Shown: positions 17,295-30,605 of the stretch, one piece after another
How positions within the stretch are numbered: position 1 is the first letter of the stretch
How the letters are laid out: each line of letters starts with the position of its first letter
Source of the DNA: Clostridium neonatale
GTDB taxonomy: Bacteria > Bacillota > Clostridia > Clostridiales > Clostridiaceae
Length of the DNA stretch: 64,000 bases
Direction: 5' to 3'
Assembly (NCBI RefSeq): GCF_001458595.1
Contig: NZ_LN890327.1
Span: 53,937 to 117,936, forward strand
The notes under the pieces: generated by a model
What the model was told of the DNA's origin: nothing
The model's database searches: none
The model's input: the letters and a program-made list of their open reading frames with translations, nothing else
Position numbers and translations under genes: made by a program

Positions 17295-18446
17295 GTGGGT
17301 AAAAAGAAGATAATAACTATATTTGGAACGAGACCAGAAGCAATAAAAATGGCACCGTTAGTAAAAGAACTTGAAAGAAGAGAAGAGATAGAATCAAAAG
17401 TTTGTGTAACAGCTCAACATAGAGAAATGCTTGATCAAGTTTTAGAACTATTTGATATAACACCAGATTTTGATTTAAATATAATGAAAAGCAAGCAGAC
17501 TTTAACAGGAATAACTAATAGGGTTTTAGAAGGACTAGAAGAAGTATTTGATATAGAAAAGCCTGATATGATTTTGGTACATGGAGATACTACGACTACA
17601 TTTGCTGGAGCCTTAGCTGCTTTTTATAAACAAATAAAGGTTGGGCATGTTGAAGCTGGTCTTAGAACATTTAATAAATATTTCCCATTTCCAGAAGAGA
17701 TGAATAGAAAATTAACAGGAAGCTTAGCAGATTTACATTTTGCGCCTACAAAAGGATCAAAAAATAATTTATTAAGAGAAGGCGTTAATGAAAATGATAT
17801 TTATATCACAGGTAATACTGTAATTGATGCAATGCAGCATACTGTTGATGAAGATTATATTTTTGAAAATGATGAATTAAATAAAATAGATTTTGAAAAT
17901 AAAAAAATTATAATGATTACTGCCCATAGAAGAGAAAATTGGGGGGAAGGAATAGAAAATATTTGTGAGGCTTTAAATAGAATAGTTGAAGAAAATAAAG
18001 ATGTAGAATTAGTATATCTAGTACATTTAAATCCAGTTGTTAAGGATGTTGTATTTGAAAAGTTAGGTAATAAAGAAAGAGTTCATTTATTGTCGCCTTT
18101 AGATACTAAAGAAACTCATAATTTAATGAATAGGTCATTTATGGTAATGACTGATTCAGGTGGATTACAAGAAGAAGCACCACACTTAGGGAAACCAGTT
18201 TTAGTGCTAAGAGATGTTACAGAAAGGCCAGAAGCAGTTGAAGCTGGCACAGTTAAATTAGTTGGAACAGATGTAGCAAAGATAGTTGAAGAAGCAAATG
18301 AATTAATTAATAATATAGACGCGTATAATAAAATGAGCAAATCTATAAATCCATATGGCGATGGATTAGCGTCTAAGAGAATTGTTAATGCTATATTAAA
18401 GTACTATGGATTAAGTGATAATGAAATAGAAGAATTTATAAGATAA
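17295..18446 (+). CDS. wecB: UDP-N-acetylglucosamine 2-epimerase (non-hydrolysing)
   Basis: A 383-residue epimerase interconverting UDP-GlcNAc and UDP-ManNAc, which supplies teichoic acid linkage units or capsule precursors. Motifs are FGTRPEAIKMAPLV at the N terminus, HGDTTTTFAGALAA, VGHVEAGLRT, PFPEEMNRKL, ITAHRRENWGEG and DSGGLQEEAP, with TERPEAVEAGT. The start is a GTG at 17295, 7 bases after GGAGG. B. subtilis MnaA is the nearest familiar homologue and lies near atp genes there as well. It is monocistronic here between two terminators. Confidence 0.94.
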   Translation: MGKKKIITIFGTRPEAIKMAPLVKELERREEIESKVCVTAQHREMLDQVLELFDITPDFDLNIMKSKQTLTGITNRVLEGLEEVFDIEKPDMILVHGDTTTTFAGALAAFYKQIKVGHVEAGLRTFNKYFPFPEEMNRKLTGSLADLHFAPTKGSKNNLLREGVNENDIYITGNTVIDAMQHTVDEDYIFENDELNKIDFENKKIIMITAHRRENWGEGIENICEALNRIVEENKDVELVYLVHLNPVVKDVVFEKLGNKERVHLLSPLDTKETHNLMNRSFMVMTDSGGLQEEAPHLGKPVLVLRDVTERPEAVEAGTVKLVGTDVAKIVEEANELINNIDAYNKMSKSINPYGDGLASKRIVNAILKYYGLSDNEIEEFIR

Positions 18447-18458
18447 ATAAAATGCAAA

Positions 18459-18684
18459 GCAACTTTCAATGAATAATTATCAATTAATATAGAAAAAATT
18501 TCAGTTTATCTTGAAATTTATTATTGTGTAGATTTTGTTTATGCAAAATCTACTGCTTTTAAGTCTCTAAAATATGAGCTTTAGAAATTTTCTAAAGCTC
18601 ATATTTATATAGTGCAGATTTTTCTTAAAGAAAAACCATTTATAATTGATCACTGAAAATTGATCATTAATAATTATAAGTTGC
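18459..18684. repeat. Inverted-repeat-bounded intergenic element before thlA, containing two strong hairpins
   Basis: The gap 18447-18821 holds no gene. It is bounded by GCAACTT (18459) and AAGTTGC (18678), each next to a related AT-rich arm (AATAATTATCAATTAAT on the left, ATTGATCATTAATAATTAT on the right). Inside are a terminator-like hairpin GTAGATTTTG...CAAAATCTAC (18528-18553) followed by TGCTTTT, and a 17-bp perfect stem AAATATGAGCTTTAGAA / TTCTAAAGCTCATATTT (18570-18606). The right end adds a palindrome AAGTTGC-GTT-GCAACTT. The first hairpin can terminate wecB. The whole looks like a MITE-type repeat, which is inference. Confidence 0.5.
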
Positions 18685-18726
18685 GTTGCAACTTATTTAA
18701 AGTATGTTTAAAATTTAACAAGATAC

Positions 18727-18755
18727 TTGCTAAAAAAACTATTAATGGTTATAAT
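18727..18755 (+). promoter_or_regulatory. thlA promoter
   Basis: TTGCTA (18727-18732), a 17-base spacer and a perfect TATAAT (18750-18755) lie 66 bases before the thlA start. The layout resembles the strong constitutive thl promoter known from C. acetobutylicum. Confidence 0.7.
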
Positions 18756-18821
18756 TATATTGTGTTAATAATTTAACGAAATAGAAAATAATATAATATA
18801 TATGATTATGGAGGTTAATTT

Positions 18822-20000
18822 ATGAAAGACGTAGTTATCGTAAGCGCAGTAAGAACTGCAATCGGTACTTTTGGTGGATCTTTAAAAGATGTACCAGCAG
18901 TAGATTTAGGAGCATTAGTTATTAAGGAAGCTGTTAACAGAGCAGGAATTAAACCAGAATTAGTTGAAGAAGTTATCATGGGTAATGTTATTCAAGCTGG
19001 TCTTGGTCAAAACACAGCTAGACAAGCTGCTGTAAAATCAGGTTTACCAGAAGAAATTCCTGCTATGACTATTAATAAGGTTTGTGGCTCAGGATTAAGA
19101 GCAGTAAGCTTAGCAGCTCAAATGATTAAAGCTGGAGACGCTGATTGTGTTGTTGCTGGTGGTATGGAAAGCATGTCTAATGCTCCATATGCAATAAAAG
19201 AAATGAGATGGGGACATAAAATGAATGCTACAAAGACAGTTGATACAATGATCAACGATGCTTTATGGGATGCATTTAATGACTATCACATGGGTGTTAC
19301 TGCTGAAAACATAGCTGAAAAATGGAATTTAACTAGAGAAGAATTAGATGCATTTGCTGCAAGCTCTCAAGCTAAAGCTGAAGCTGCAATTAAAGCAGGA
19401 AAATTCAAGGATGAAATAGTTCCAGTTGTTATTCCTCAAAGAAAAGGAGATCCAAAGGTATTTGATACTGATGAAGGCCCAAGATTTGGAACAACTGCAG
19501 AAACTTTAGCAAAGTTAAAGCCATGTTTCATTAAAGATGGTAAAGTTACTGCAGGTAATGCGTCAGGAATTAATGATGGAGCTGCTGCATTTGTTATCAT
19601 GAGTGCTGATAAAGCTAAAGAATTAGGATTAAAAGTTATGGCTACAATTAAATCTTATGGTTCAAGAGGATTAGATCCAGCAATAATGGGATATGGACCA
19701 TTCTATGCAACTAAAAAAGCTTTAGAAAATGTAAATATGGAAGTTAAAGACTTAGATCTAATCGAAGCTAATGAAGCATTTGCTTCTCAAAGTTTGGCAG
19801 TAGCTAAAGATTTAGGATTTGATATGGACAAGGTTAATGTAAATGGTGGAGCTATTGCTTTAGGACATCCAGTTGGAGCATCTGGAGCAAGAATATTAGT
19901 TACACTTCTTCACGAAATGGAAAAGAGAGATGCTAAAACAGGTTTAGCTACTCTTTGCATAGGTGGAGGAATGGGAACAGCTCTTATTGTTGAAAGATAG
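18822..20000 (+). CDS. thlA: Acetyl-CoA acetyltransferase (thiolase)
   Basis: A 392-residue biosynthetic thiolase condensing two acetyl-CoA to acetoacetyl-CoA, the entry to butyrate, butanol and acetone formation. Active-site C88 lies in [10 protein letters not shown], the catalytic His in [13 protein letters not shown] and the second Cys in [11 protein letters not shown] near the C terminus. Length is typical. GGAGG precedes the ATG, with a strong promoter at 18727. The codons are more GCT/GTT-rich than those of its neighbours, as expected of a highly expressed gene. It has its own terminator. Confidence 0.97.
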   Translation: MKDVVIVSAVRTAIGTFGGSLKDVPAVDLGALVIKEAVNRAGIKPELVEEVIMGNVIQAGLGQNTARQAAVKSGLPEEIPAMTINKVCGSGLRAVSLAAQMIKAGDADCVVAGGMESMSNAPYAIKEMRWGHKMNATKTVDTMINDALWDAFNDYHMGVTAENIAEKWNLTREELDAFAASSQAKAEAAIKAGKFKDEIVPVVIPQRKGDPKVFDTDEGPRFGTTAETLAKLKPCFIKDGKVTAGNASGINDGAAAFVIMSADKAKELGLKVMATIKSYGSRGLDPAIMGYGPFYATKKALENVNMEVKDLDLIEANEAFASQSLAVAKDLGFDMDKVNVNGGAIALGHPVGASGARILVTLLHEMEKRDAKTGLATLCIGGGMGTALIVER

Positions 20001-20011
20001 TGTTCGCTTAT

Positions 20012-20044
20012 AAAAAAGCCAGAGAAATATCTCTGGCTTTTTTT
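20012..20044 (+). terminator. thlA terminator
   Basis: A stem with AAAAAAGCCAGAGA (20012-20025) and TCTCTGGCTTTTTT (from 20030), a 4-nt loop and a T7 tail. A classical intrinsic terminator. Confidence 0.92.
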
Positions 20045-20673
20045 ATAAATATGCTTGTAAACGTATATTGTAGAATATAGTGTTATATGCGAATAATGTG
20101 TTGAAAAAATAAAAAATAATAATTGAATAAGTACCATTGTTGATATTCAGTAGCATAAAAAGAGATAATAGTAAACCGATAACTATATATTAAAAAAAGA
20201 GAAGATATTTACTGTTTTAAATAGATATATTACATATAATGGAAAAGAATTCAAGTGAAAATGTTATCACAAAACAGAAAGAGTTTATTCATATAACTAA
20301 ATATTCAGACAATTGAATAAATGGATATTACTTTATGTAAAAATAAAGAAAAAATGAGAAAATACAAACATTATCTAAGGATTTAGGAGAAATGTAGAGT
20401 TATTTTCCCACAATTACCCCAAAAGGATAAATTCGACTATAAATCATGATTTGTTAAAAATTATAAAACGAGCTATAATTCTGATATTGGATTTAGCAAT
20501 GATCTTAAAGATATGAATAATCTTATTTCATTGATGATAAACTATAAATATATGGATGGATTATTGATGTTTTTATGAAAAAGCTTTATTATCCTTCAAA
20601 AATTATGTGGGTCTTTCAAACAATTAAATTAATTTTGAATGATTGCATAAAGTAATGAAAGGGAGTGTTTAAT
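20045..20673 (+). other. Gene-free 630-base gap before atpB; no intact atpI
   Basis: No frame of normal length is open here. Short open stretches look gene-like but are broken: an ATG at 20239 reads 25 codons to a TGA, and around 20408-20520 stretches of about 35 codons in two frames are interrupted by stops. Many Firmicutes carry atpI (and atpZ) at this position. None is recognisable, so the gap may hold a decayed atpI or simply the long leader of the atp operon. I cannot confirm homology of these fragments. Confidence 0.4.
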
Positions 20674-21336
20674 GTGGAAATATCTTTGACGACTGGATAT
20701 CCATTGGGGTTAAGCAGTGAAATTGTGACTCAATGGGTAATTATGTTGTTCTTAGCTATTGGCGGATTTCTATTAACACGGAACTTAAAAAACGTTCCTG
20801 ATAAAAAACAGGCAGCGTTAGAAAAGCTGTATGTAACGATAGAATCTGTAGTAAAAAGTACTATGGGTGAAAGTTACACAAATTTTATTCCATATGTAGG
20901 AAGTTTAATCATTTATCTATTATGTATGAACTTTACTGGGTTAATTGGAATAAAACCAGCAACCCAAAGTTTAAGTGTAACAGCTGGATTAGGATTAACA
21001 ACATTTATGACTATCCATTATACAGCCATAAAGAGAAATGGTCTTTTTGATTATGCAAAAGGCTATGCACATCCTTTTATAGTAATGTTACCAATAAACA
21101 TAATGGAAAGAGTTATGCTTCCAGTATCGTTAGCTCTTCGACTATTTGGTAATATGTTAGCTGCAACATTGCTAGTAGATATGGTCTATGAAGCATTAGC
21201 TGGTGTAGCAAGTATTGCACAAATAGGTTTACCAATTATAGTACATTCATATTTCGATGTTTTTGATGGAACAATTCAAATGCTCGTTTTTTCAATGTTA
21301 ACTATGATTCAAATAAAATTAGTTTCTGAAGAGTAG
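20674..21336 (+). CDS. atpB: ATP synthase F0 subunit a
   Basis: A 220-residue membrane subunit forming the proton half-channels next to the c-ring. About five helices are visible, with the essential Arg in SLALRLFGNMLAATLL (helix 4) and a C-terminal helix MLTMIQIKL. Start choice: GTG at 20674 lies 8 bases after AAAGGGAG. A GTG at 20665 overlaps that ribosome site, and the ATG at 20672 is out of frame and stops at once. It is the first gene of the eight-gene atp operon, transcribed in the canonical order B-E-F-H-A-G-D-C. Confidence 0.94.
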   Translation: MEISLTTGYPLGLSSEIVTQWVIMLFLAIGGFLLTRNLKNVPDKKQAALEKLYVTIESVVKSTMGESYTNFIPYVGSLIIYLLCMNFTGLIGIKPATQSLSVTAGLGLTTFMTIHYTAIKRNGLFDYAKGYAHPFIVMLPINIMERVMLPVSLALRLFGNMLAATLLVDMVYEALAGVASIAQIGLPIIVHSYFDVFDGTIQMLVFSMLTMIQIKLVSEE

Positions 21337-21374
21337 AAAAATAAAATTATTATTTATTTAGGAGGAATTATAAG

Positions 21375-21590
21375 ATGAGTTTAGGAGTTTTAGCAGCTGC
21401 AATAGCAGTATTTACAGGAGTAGGTGCAGGAATTGGTATTGGTATAGCAACAGGAAAGGCAACAGAAGCAATTGCTAGACAACCAGAAGCAGCAGGAAAA
21501 ATTCAAACAGCATTGATTATCGGTGGAGGTCTTGCAGAAGCAACAGCAATCTATGGATTAATAATCGCATTTATGTTAATGAATAAATAA
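21375..21590 (+). CDS. atpE: ATP synthase F0 subunit c
   Basis: A 71-residue two-helix hairpin that forms the rotating ring. The loop R-Q-P-E is present (residues ~35-38), and the ion-binding Glu is in LAEATAIYGL of helix 2. Compared with sodium-type c subunits, the helix 1 Gln is replaced (GIGIGIATGKA) and the residue after the Glu is Ala rather than Ser/Thr, so this ring probably carries protons. AGGAGG lies 9 bases before the ATG. Confidence 0.95.
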   Translation: MSLGVLAAAIAVFTGVGAGIGIGIATGKATEAIARQPEAAGKIQTALIIGGGLAEATAIYGLIIAFMLMNK

Positions 21591-21649
21591 TCAATTAATA
21601 TAACTTGAGTTGAGTGTATTGACTCCGAAGGGAGGAAGAAAGTAATTAT

Positions 21650-22144
21650 ATGGAGAATATAGAAATTGGAATTAAAATTTCTACGCTGATATATACGATA
21701 ATAAACTTTGCAATATTACTTTTGATTTTAAAACACTTTTTTTGGGATAAATTAAAAGGAATTATTGAATCAAGACAAAGTGAAGTAGAAGATATGTTAG
21801 CTAAGGCCGATGAAGATTCTGAAAAAGCTAGAATGTATTTAGTTCAAAATGAAAGAATATTAAAAGACGCCAAAAAAGAAGGTAAAAAGATTACTGAAGC
21901 TCAAAAGAAGAAAGCTGAAAAAATTTATGATGAAATATTAGATGATGCAAAAAAAGAGGCAGATTCACTTGTTGAGAGAGCAAAAGTAGAAATAGGCAGG
22001 GAAAAAGAAAAAGCTGAATATGAAGTCAAAAAACAAGCTGTAGATTTAGCAGTAGAACTTTCTATAAAAGCTTTAGATACACAAATTGATGAAGACTTAC
22101 ATAGAAAACTTATTAGCGACTTTATTGCTAAGGTAGGGATGTAA
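21650..22144 (+). CDS. atpF: ATP synthase F0 subunit b
   Basis: A 164-residue peripheral stalk subunit. One N-terminal membrane helix (about residues 9-28, [21 protein letters not shown]) is followed by a long charged coiled coil rich in Lys, Glu and Ala, which dimerises and reaches subunit delta. The ribosome site GGGAGG is unusually far (14 bases) from the ATG; no better in-frame start exists. Two bases separate it from atpH. Confidence 0.93.
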   Translation: MENIEIGIKISTLIYTIINFAILLLILKHFFWDKLKGIIESRQSEVEDMLAKADEDSEKARMYLVQNERILKDAKKEGKKITEAQKKKAEKIYDEILDDAKKEADSLVERAKVEIGREKEKAEYEVKKQAVDLAVELSIKALDTQIDEDLHRKLISDFIAKVGM

Positions 22145-22146
22145 TT

Positions 22147-22686
22147 ATGTATGAATATTTAGATAGAAGATATGCTTTAGCTCTTTATGAAGTTGCTGAA
22201 GGAAAAGGAAAAGTTCAAGAGTATTTAGATGATTTAAGGGAAATATGTGATTTAATTGAAAATAATCATGATTTCTACGAAGTAATAAAGCATCCTCAAA
22301 TTAGCACAAGAAGAAAGAAGAAGACATTTATAAGTATATTTAAAGGTAAAATAGATGAGGAACTTCTTTCATTTCTTTTAATACTAATAGAAAAAAATAG
22401 AATATTATTTCTAAGAGAAAAGTTATCTCAAATGGAGTTAATTGATCTTGAAAGAAAAAATACTGTAAAAGGATTAATAAAAACAGCTATTCCGTTATTA
22501 CCAGAGGAATTAGATAAGCTTCAAAATTTATTTGAAACCAAGTATAACAAAAAAATTATATTTGAAACTCAAGTTGATAAAGAAGTTTTAGGTGGAGTTT
22601 ATATAAGAGTAGGCAATGATGTAATAGACGGAACAATAAAATCTAAAATAGATGAAATAAAAGAATTAATTCTTAAAAAGAAATAG
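22147..22686 (+). CDS. atpH: ATP synthase F1 subunit delta
   Basis: A 179-residue OSCP/delta subunit linking the stalk to the F1 head. The N-terminal [20 protein letters not shown] is the family signature, and the C-terminal [30 protein letters not shown] region is present ([17 protein letters not shown]). It starts 2 bases after the atpF stop, implying coupled translation. Confidence 0.95.
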   Translation: MYEYLDRRYALALYEVAEGKGKVQEYLDDLREICDLIENNHDFYEVIKHPQISTRRKKKTFISIFKGKIDEELLSFLLILIEKNRILFLREKLSQMELIDLERKNTVKGLIKTAIPLLPEELDKLQNLFETKYNKKIIFETQVDKEVLGGVYIRVGNDVIDGTIKSKIDEIKELILKKK

Positions 22687-22696
22687 AGGTGAATCC

Positions 22697-24211
22697 ATGA
22701 ATATTAAACCAGAAGAAATAACTTCTATTATAAAAAAAGAAATAGAAAAATATGAAAAGCAAATAAAAACAGTAGATTCTGGTACAATAATCCAAGTTGG
22801 AGATGGTGTTGCGAGGGTTTATGGATTAGATGAATGTATGGAAGGTGAACTTCTAGAATTCCCAAATGATGTATATGGAATGGCACTAAACCTTGAACAA
22901 GATAATGTAGGATGCGTTCTATTAGGTAGTGAAGAGGGAATCAAAGAAGGAGACATTGTTAAAGGTACAGGTAGAATAGTTGAGGTGCCAGTTGGTGATG
23001 AACTAATTGGTAGAGTTGTAAATTCACTTGGTGAACCTTTAGACGGAAAAGGACCTATAAATACAAATCAAACAAGACCTGTAGAAGTACCGGCGCCTAG
23101 TATTATAGAAAGAAGCTCTGTTAATGAACCTCTTCAAACTGGTATCAAAGCAATTGATTCTATGATTCCTATAGGTAAAGGACAAAGAGAACTTATTATA
23201 GGTGATAGACAAACAGGAAAAACAGCTATAGCTATTGATACAATATTAAACCAAAAGGGAAAAGATGTTATTTGTATATATGTAGCAATTGGACAAAAGC
23301 AATCTACAGTAGCTAATATAGTTAATACTTTTACTGAAATGGGAGCTATGGACTACAGCATAGTTGTATCATCTACAGCTGCAGACTCTGCACCACTTCA
23401 ATATATTGCACCATATGCAGGTTGTAGTATTGGTGAATATTTTATGAATAAGGGTAAAGATGTATTAATAATATATGATGATTTATCAAAACATGCTGTT
23501 GCCTATAGAGCAATGTCATTACTACTTAAAAGACCACCAGGCAGAGAAGCTTACCCAGGGGATGTATTCTATATACATTCAAGATTGCTTGAAAGAGCGG
23601 CTAAATTATCGCCAGAATTAGGCGGTGGATCATTGACTGCACTACCTATTATAGAAACATTAGCAGGGGACATCACAGCTTATATACCAACTAACGTAAT
23701 TTCAATTACAGATGGTCAAATATTCTTACAATCAGATTTATTCTTATCAGGACAAAGACCAGCTGTAAATCCAGGTATTTCTGTATCAAGAGTTGGTGGT
23801 AACGCTCAAATTAAAGCTATGAAGCAAGTAAGTGGTACATTGAGACTAGACCTTGCACAATATAGAGAACTTGAAGCATTTGCACAATTTGGTTCTGATA
23901 TGGATAATGATTCAAGCAGAAGACTTGAAAAAGGTAAGAGATTAGTCGAAGTATTAAAACAAAGTCAATATAGTCCAATGGATGTTGAAAAACAAGTAAT
24001 AATCTTATATGCAGCAGTTAATGATTTCTTATCAGATATTAAAGTTAAAGATATAAGAAAATTTGAACAGGGACTTTTGGAATATATAGATACTCATCAT
24101 AGAGAAGTTGAAAAATCTATAATTGCAGAAAAGACTCTTACAGATGAGATAAAGAAACAATTAGAAGTAGTTATAGTTGAGTTTAAAAAGATATTTTTAC
24201 AAGAAGCATAG
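22697..24211 (+). CDS. atpA: ATP synthase F1 subunit alpha
   Basis: A 504-residue non-catalytic nucleotide-binding subunit of the F1 hexamer. The P-loop is G-D-R-Q-T-G-K-T (about residues 170-177), with the signature [14 protein letters not shown] near residue 360 and the arginine finger in that segment. Full length. AGAGGTGAATCC precedes the ATG, 10 bases after atpH. Confidence 0.98.
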   Translation: MNIKPEEITSIIKKEIEKYEKQIKTVDSGTIIQVGDGVARVYGLDECMEGELLEFPNDVYGMALNLEQDNVGCVLLGSEEGIKEGDIVKGTGRIVEVPVGDELIGRVVNSLGEPLDGKGPINTNQTRPVEVPAPSIIERSSVNEPLQTGIKAIDSMIPIGKGQRELIIGDRQTGKTAIAIDTILNQKGKDVICIYVAIGQKQSTVANIVNTFTEMGAMDYSIVVSSTAADSAPLQYIAPYAGCSIGEYFMNKGKDVLIIYDDLSKHAVAYRAMSLLLKRPPGREAYPGDVFYIHSRLLERAAKLSPELGGGSLTALPIIETLAGDITAYIPTNVISITDGQIFLQSDLFLSGQRPAVNPGISVSRVGGNAQIKAMKQVSGTLRLDLAQYRELEAFAQFGSDMDNDSSRRLEKGKRLVEVLKQSQYSPMDVEKQVIILYAAVNDFLSDIKVKDIRKFEQGLLEYIDTHHREVEKSIIAEKTLTDEIKKQLEVVIVEFKKIFLQEA

Positions 24212-24247
24212 CTTATAATAAGCTATGCCATTCTTTAGGAGGTAATC

Positions 24248-26508
<2,261 letters not shown>

Positions 26509-26522
26509 GGAGTTGATTAGTA

Positions 26523-26921
26523 ATGGGCAAGACATTTGCACTAAAAATTGTAACTCCTAGCCATGATGTATATGATGGAAATGCTGAAAAAATATTTTTA
26601 AAGAACTCTAGTGGAGAACTTGAAATATTAGCTAATCATGAAAATATGATAACTAGTACTGTACCATATATAACAAGATTTTTAGATGATAAAGGAACAG
26701 AACAAAAGCTATTCATTTCATCAGCTATAGTTTATGTTTCAGATGGTAATGTAACAGTATGTACAGATGCGGCAGAGTTCCCAGAAGATATTGATTTTGA
26801 TAGAGCTGAAAAAGCTAAGGATAGAGCAGAAGAAAAACTTAAAAATGCTGAAGATTATGAGAGAAAGATATATAATTTAGCATTAGCAAGAGCAGTAGAA
26901 AGATTAAAATTAAAAAAATAA
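26523..26921 (+). CDS. atpC: ATP synthase F1 subunit epsilon
   Basis: A 132-residue rotor subunit and inhibitor of ATP hydrolysis. The beta-sandwich domain (residues 1-85, KIVTPSHDVYDGNAEKI; GELEILANHENMI) is followed by a two-helix C-terminal domain rich in Ala, Glu and Arg. It is the last gene of the operon, followed by two terminators. Confidence 0.95.
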   Translation: MGKTFALKIVTPSHDVYDGNAEKIFLKNSSGELEILANHENMITSTVPYITRFLDDKGTEQKLFISSAIVYVSDGNVTVCTDAAEFPEDIDFDRAEKAKDRAEEKLKNAEDYERKIYNLALARAVERLKLKK

Positions 26922-26971
26922 AAAATAGGTATCTTAAAATGATTTTTAATCATTTTAAGATACCTATTTTT
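26921..26971 (+). terminator. First terminator of the atp operon
   Basis: An exceptionally long stem of about 24 bp: 26921-26944 pairs with 26948-26971 around a 3-nt loop (core GGTATCTTAAAATGATT), ending in TATTTTTC. The flanking A- and T-runs could let it work on both strands. Confidence 0.93.
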
Positions 26972-26981
26972 CTATATTATG

Positions 26982-27019
26982 AGCACTATTTTTATATTAA
27001 TTTAAGATAGTGCTTTTTT
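26982..27019 (+). terminator. Second terminator of the atp operon
   Basis: AGCACTAT (26982-26989) pairs with ATAGTGCT (27007-27014) around a 17-nt AT loop, then a T6 run. It lies in tandem behind the first terminator and insulates the next gene from atp transcription. Confidence 0.75.
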
Positions 27020-27178
27020 CATGCTTAAAATAAGGTATTTATAGATATTCAATTTAGCACAATTTGTTAAAAGATTTATATATTGATAGTATAAAGATAA
27101 ATAATATTAGTTGGAATAAAAATTGATAAGGCTGACCATAATTAAAAAATGATAAAAAGTAATAGGGGGGAGAATGAT

Positions 27179-27814
27179 ATGAAGCTAAGAGTAAGTATTG
27201 TTATTCTGCTTATAATGTCATTTTTAAATATGGGATATTCTTGTAATATTTTAAGCTATGTAGATAGCTTTTATAATTTAGAAACTAATGTTAGAGAAAA
27301 GAGTGACTTTGTAGAGAATGCAGTAGAAGCTAAATATAAAACTAAAAACAATACCTATATAGAATATGAAAAGATTGATAAGGCTTTTTCTAGCTTAGGA
27401 TTTAACAAGGGAGATAGTGACTCATCAGATAATTTAATATTTTATAAAGATAAACAAAGGATAGAAGTTAATCAATGGAAAGAAAACAATAATTCTTATA
27501 TTAATATCACTATATATAATAAAAATTCTAAATATAAAACAGTAGATCTAAGAAAGATATTATATAAGATAGATGATAAAAATTTAGTTTTAAATGAGTG
27601 TTATTCATATTATAAGGGCAAAAGTGATGGAAACATTATTGGAGAATTAAATGATGAGGGAATTTTAAGAAGTAGCAATTTAATAAAGATAAGTAATGGT
27701 TATACAGGAATAGCAAATTTAAATGCTGATGAAAAAATTAATTTTGCAGAAATAAAGTATGATACAGGCTCTTATATTATAATTGCTACACCGATTATAT
27801 TCACAACATACTAA
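27179..27814 (+). CDS. YwmB-family exported protein
   Basis: A 211-residue protein with an N-terminal hydrophobic signal segment (MKLRVSIVILLIMSFLNMGYS) and an extracellular mixed domain. I assign the YwmB family (TATA-box-binding-like fold, function unknown) mainly from position: B. subtilis ywmB also lies between atpC and murAA-spoIID. Sequence hints are the AFSSLGF region, IEVNQWKENNNSYINITIYN and the short C-terminal strand pattern. Start at ATG 27179 because GGGGGGAGAATGAT precedes it; an ATG 30 bases upstream lacks a ribosome site. It is 21 bases ahead of murA and probably co-transcribed. Confidence 0.65.
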   Translation: MKLRVSIVILLIMSFLNMGYSCNILSYVDSFYNLETNVREKSDFVENAVEAKYKTKNNTYIEYEKIDKAFSSLGFNKGDSDSSDNLIFYKDKQRIEVNQWKENNNSYINITIYNKNSKYKTVDLRKILYKIDDKNLVLNECYSYYKGKSDGNIIGELNDEGILRSSNLIKISNGYTGIANLNADEKINFAEIKYDTGSYIIIATPIIFTTY

Positions 27815-27835
27815 CAATAATATATGGAGGATAAT

Positions 27836-29098
<1,263 letters not shown>

Positions 29099-29225
29099 AA
29101 AAGATTATTGCGTCTATAAAATAATGCATGATATAAAGCGTATTACTTAATTATTAATAGCTTCATATGATGCATTTTATTATTTGTATTTTAATATTTT
29201 GACTTAATGAAGAGAAATTAAATAC

Positions 29226-29253
29226 TCATAAATATAAACATAAAACATATAGT
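29226..29253 (+). promoter_or_regulatory. Possible sigma-E promoter of spoIID
   Basis: TCATAAA (29226-29232), 13 bases, then CATATAGT (29246-29253), close to the mother-cell sigma-E -10 CATACANT. It lies 30 bases before the spoIID start. spoIID belongs to the sigma-E regulon in Bacillus and clostridia, so the site fits, but the AT-rich background makes chance matches easy. Confidence 0.4.
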
Positions 29254-29283
29254 ATACCGTGCATAATATTTGGGAGGTATACT

Positions 29284-30327
29284 ATGGTAAAAAATAATAA
29301 AAGAATGATTGATGATAATATAAGGTTAGTATTAGCAATGACAATTATAATTATAGTAATGATTATCTTATTGCCATTCGTATTTTTGGATAAGAATGGT
29401 TCTAGTAATAAATTTGAATTAAATAATAATAATATAATTACAAGCTCGGCTATACAATTTCCGAAGAATGGAAAAGTGAAATTATATAATAGTGAAAGTA
29501 ATAGTGCTGAGGAAATTGATTTAGAAGAGTATATAATGGGAGTAGTTGCAAGCGAAATGCCAGCAAATTTTAATGAAGAAGCTCTAAAGGCACAAGCTGT
29601 AGCTGCTAGAACATTCTATATAAATCGTAGAAATAATAAATGCTCAAATGCAAGTTCACATAATGCTGAAATCTGTGATACAGTACATTGTCAAGTATAT
29701 ATGGATAAAAATAAAAGATTAAGTTTGTGGAACAGCAAGGATGCAGAAAAGAATTGGAATAAGATAGAAAAAGCAGTGATGGACACAAAAGGACAAGTTT
29801 TAACCTACAATGGAGAAGTATTAGAATATCCTCAATATTTTGCAGTGAGCTTTGGCAAGACAGAAGAAGCAATGGATGTTTTATCTATAGATATCCCCTA
29901 TTTAAAATCTACAGATAGTAAAGGTGAAGAAATAGCTCCTAAATTTAAATCAACTAAGCAAATGAGTGCTGAAGAATTTATAAGTGAGATTAAAAAAAAA
30001 TATCCTAATGTAGATATAAGAACAGAAAATATTAAAGAGGGCATCTATGTTGAAAAATATAACAAAAGTGGTAGTGTAAATATAATTAAGGTAGGAGGAA
30101 TTTCCATTAAAGGAAGCGAGTTTAGAAAATTATTTAATTTAAACTCAACTTACTTTACATTAGATATAAGAGATGATATAGTAACAATGTCTTGTACAGG
30201 CTATGGCCATGGAATTGGCATGAGTCAGTGGGGGGCAAATGTTATGGGAAAGAATGGTTACACATATATAGATATTCTTAAACATTATTATTCTGGAATT
30301 GAAGTTGAAAAATTAGAATACAATTAA
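29284..30327 (+). CDS. spoIID: Stage II sporulation protein D
   Basis: A 347-residue membrane-anchored lytic transglycosylase that acts with SpoIIM and SpoIIP to remove septal peptidoglycan and drive engulfment. One TM helix lies at about residues 16-36. The SpoIID/LytB domain has the catalytic Glu in GVVASEMPANFNEEALKAQAVAARTF (motif ASEMPANF) and the C-terminal GYGHGIGMSQWGANVMG. Length is typical. GGGAGG precedes the ATG and a sigma-E-like site lies upstream. No terminator is evident after it. Confidence 0.95.
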   Translation: MVKNNKRMIDDNIRLVLAMTIIIIVMIILLPFVFLDKNGSSNKFELNNNNIITSSAIQFPKNGKVKLYNSESNSAEEIDLEEYIMGVVASEMPANFNEEALKAQAVAARTFYINRRNNKCSNASSHNAEICDTVHCQVYMDKNKRLSLWNSKDAEKNWNKIEKAVMDTKGQVLTYNGEVLEYPQYFAVSFGKTEEAMDVLSIDIPYLKSTDSKGEEIAPKFKSTKQMSAEEFISEIKKKYPNVDIRTENIKEGIYVEKYNKSGSVNIIKVGGISIKGSEFRKLFNLNSTYFTLDIRDDIVTMSCTGYGHGIGMSQWGANVMGKNGYTYIDILKHYYSGIEVEKLEYN

Positions 30328-30604
30328 CCTTTATCTTTGCATAATATTATAAATTGTTTTAATAAAATCAATTACTAAGCTTCATTATAGCTAAAAGAGT
30401 ATTATGACATGTAAATTATTTAAAAGTTAGATGCTGATTTATACAATGCTAATGTAATAAAAAAGAAAAAAAGAAAAAAAAAGAAAGTAATATGAATATC
30501 TTTTATAAAATAATTAAATATTCTATATTTTTGTATTAGAAATACCTAATGACACATCCTTCTAAAAAAAATTATTAAAAATAATAAATAAAAAATGTTA
30601 TATA
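30328..30604 (+). other. AT-rich gap between spoIID and spoIIQ
   Basis: No gene or clear terminator is visible. The gap contains an almost pure purine tract (about 30458-30486, A-runs punctuated by single Gs) on the + strand, and otherwise low-complexity AT sequence. Confidence 0.4.
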
Positions 30605-30605
30605 T

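Noticed and set aside
30458..30488. Purine tract as a regulatory element
   Set aside because: Low-complexity A-rich sequence is common in this genome; no pairing or consensus supports a function.
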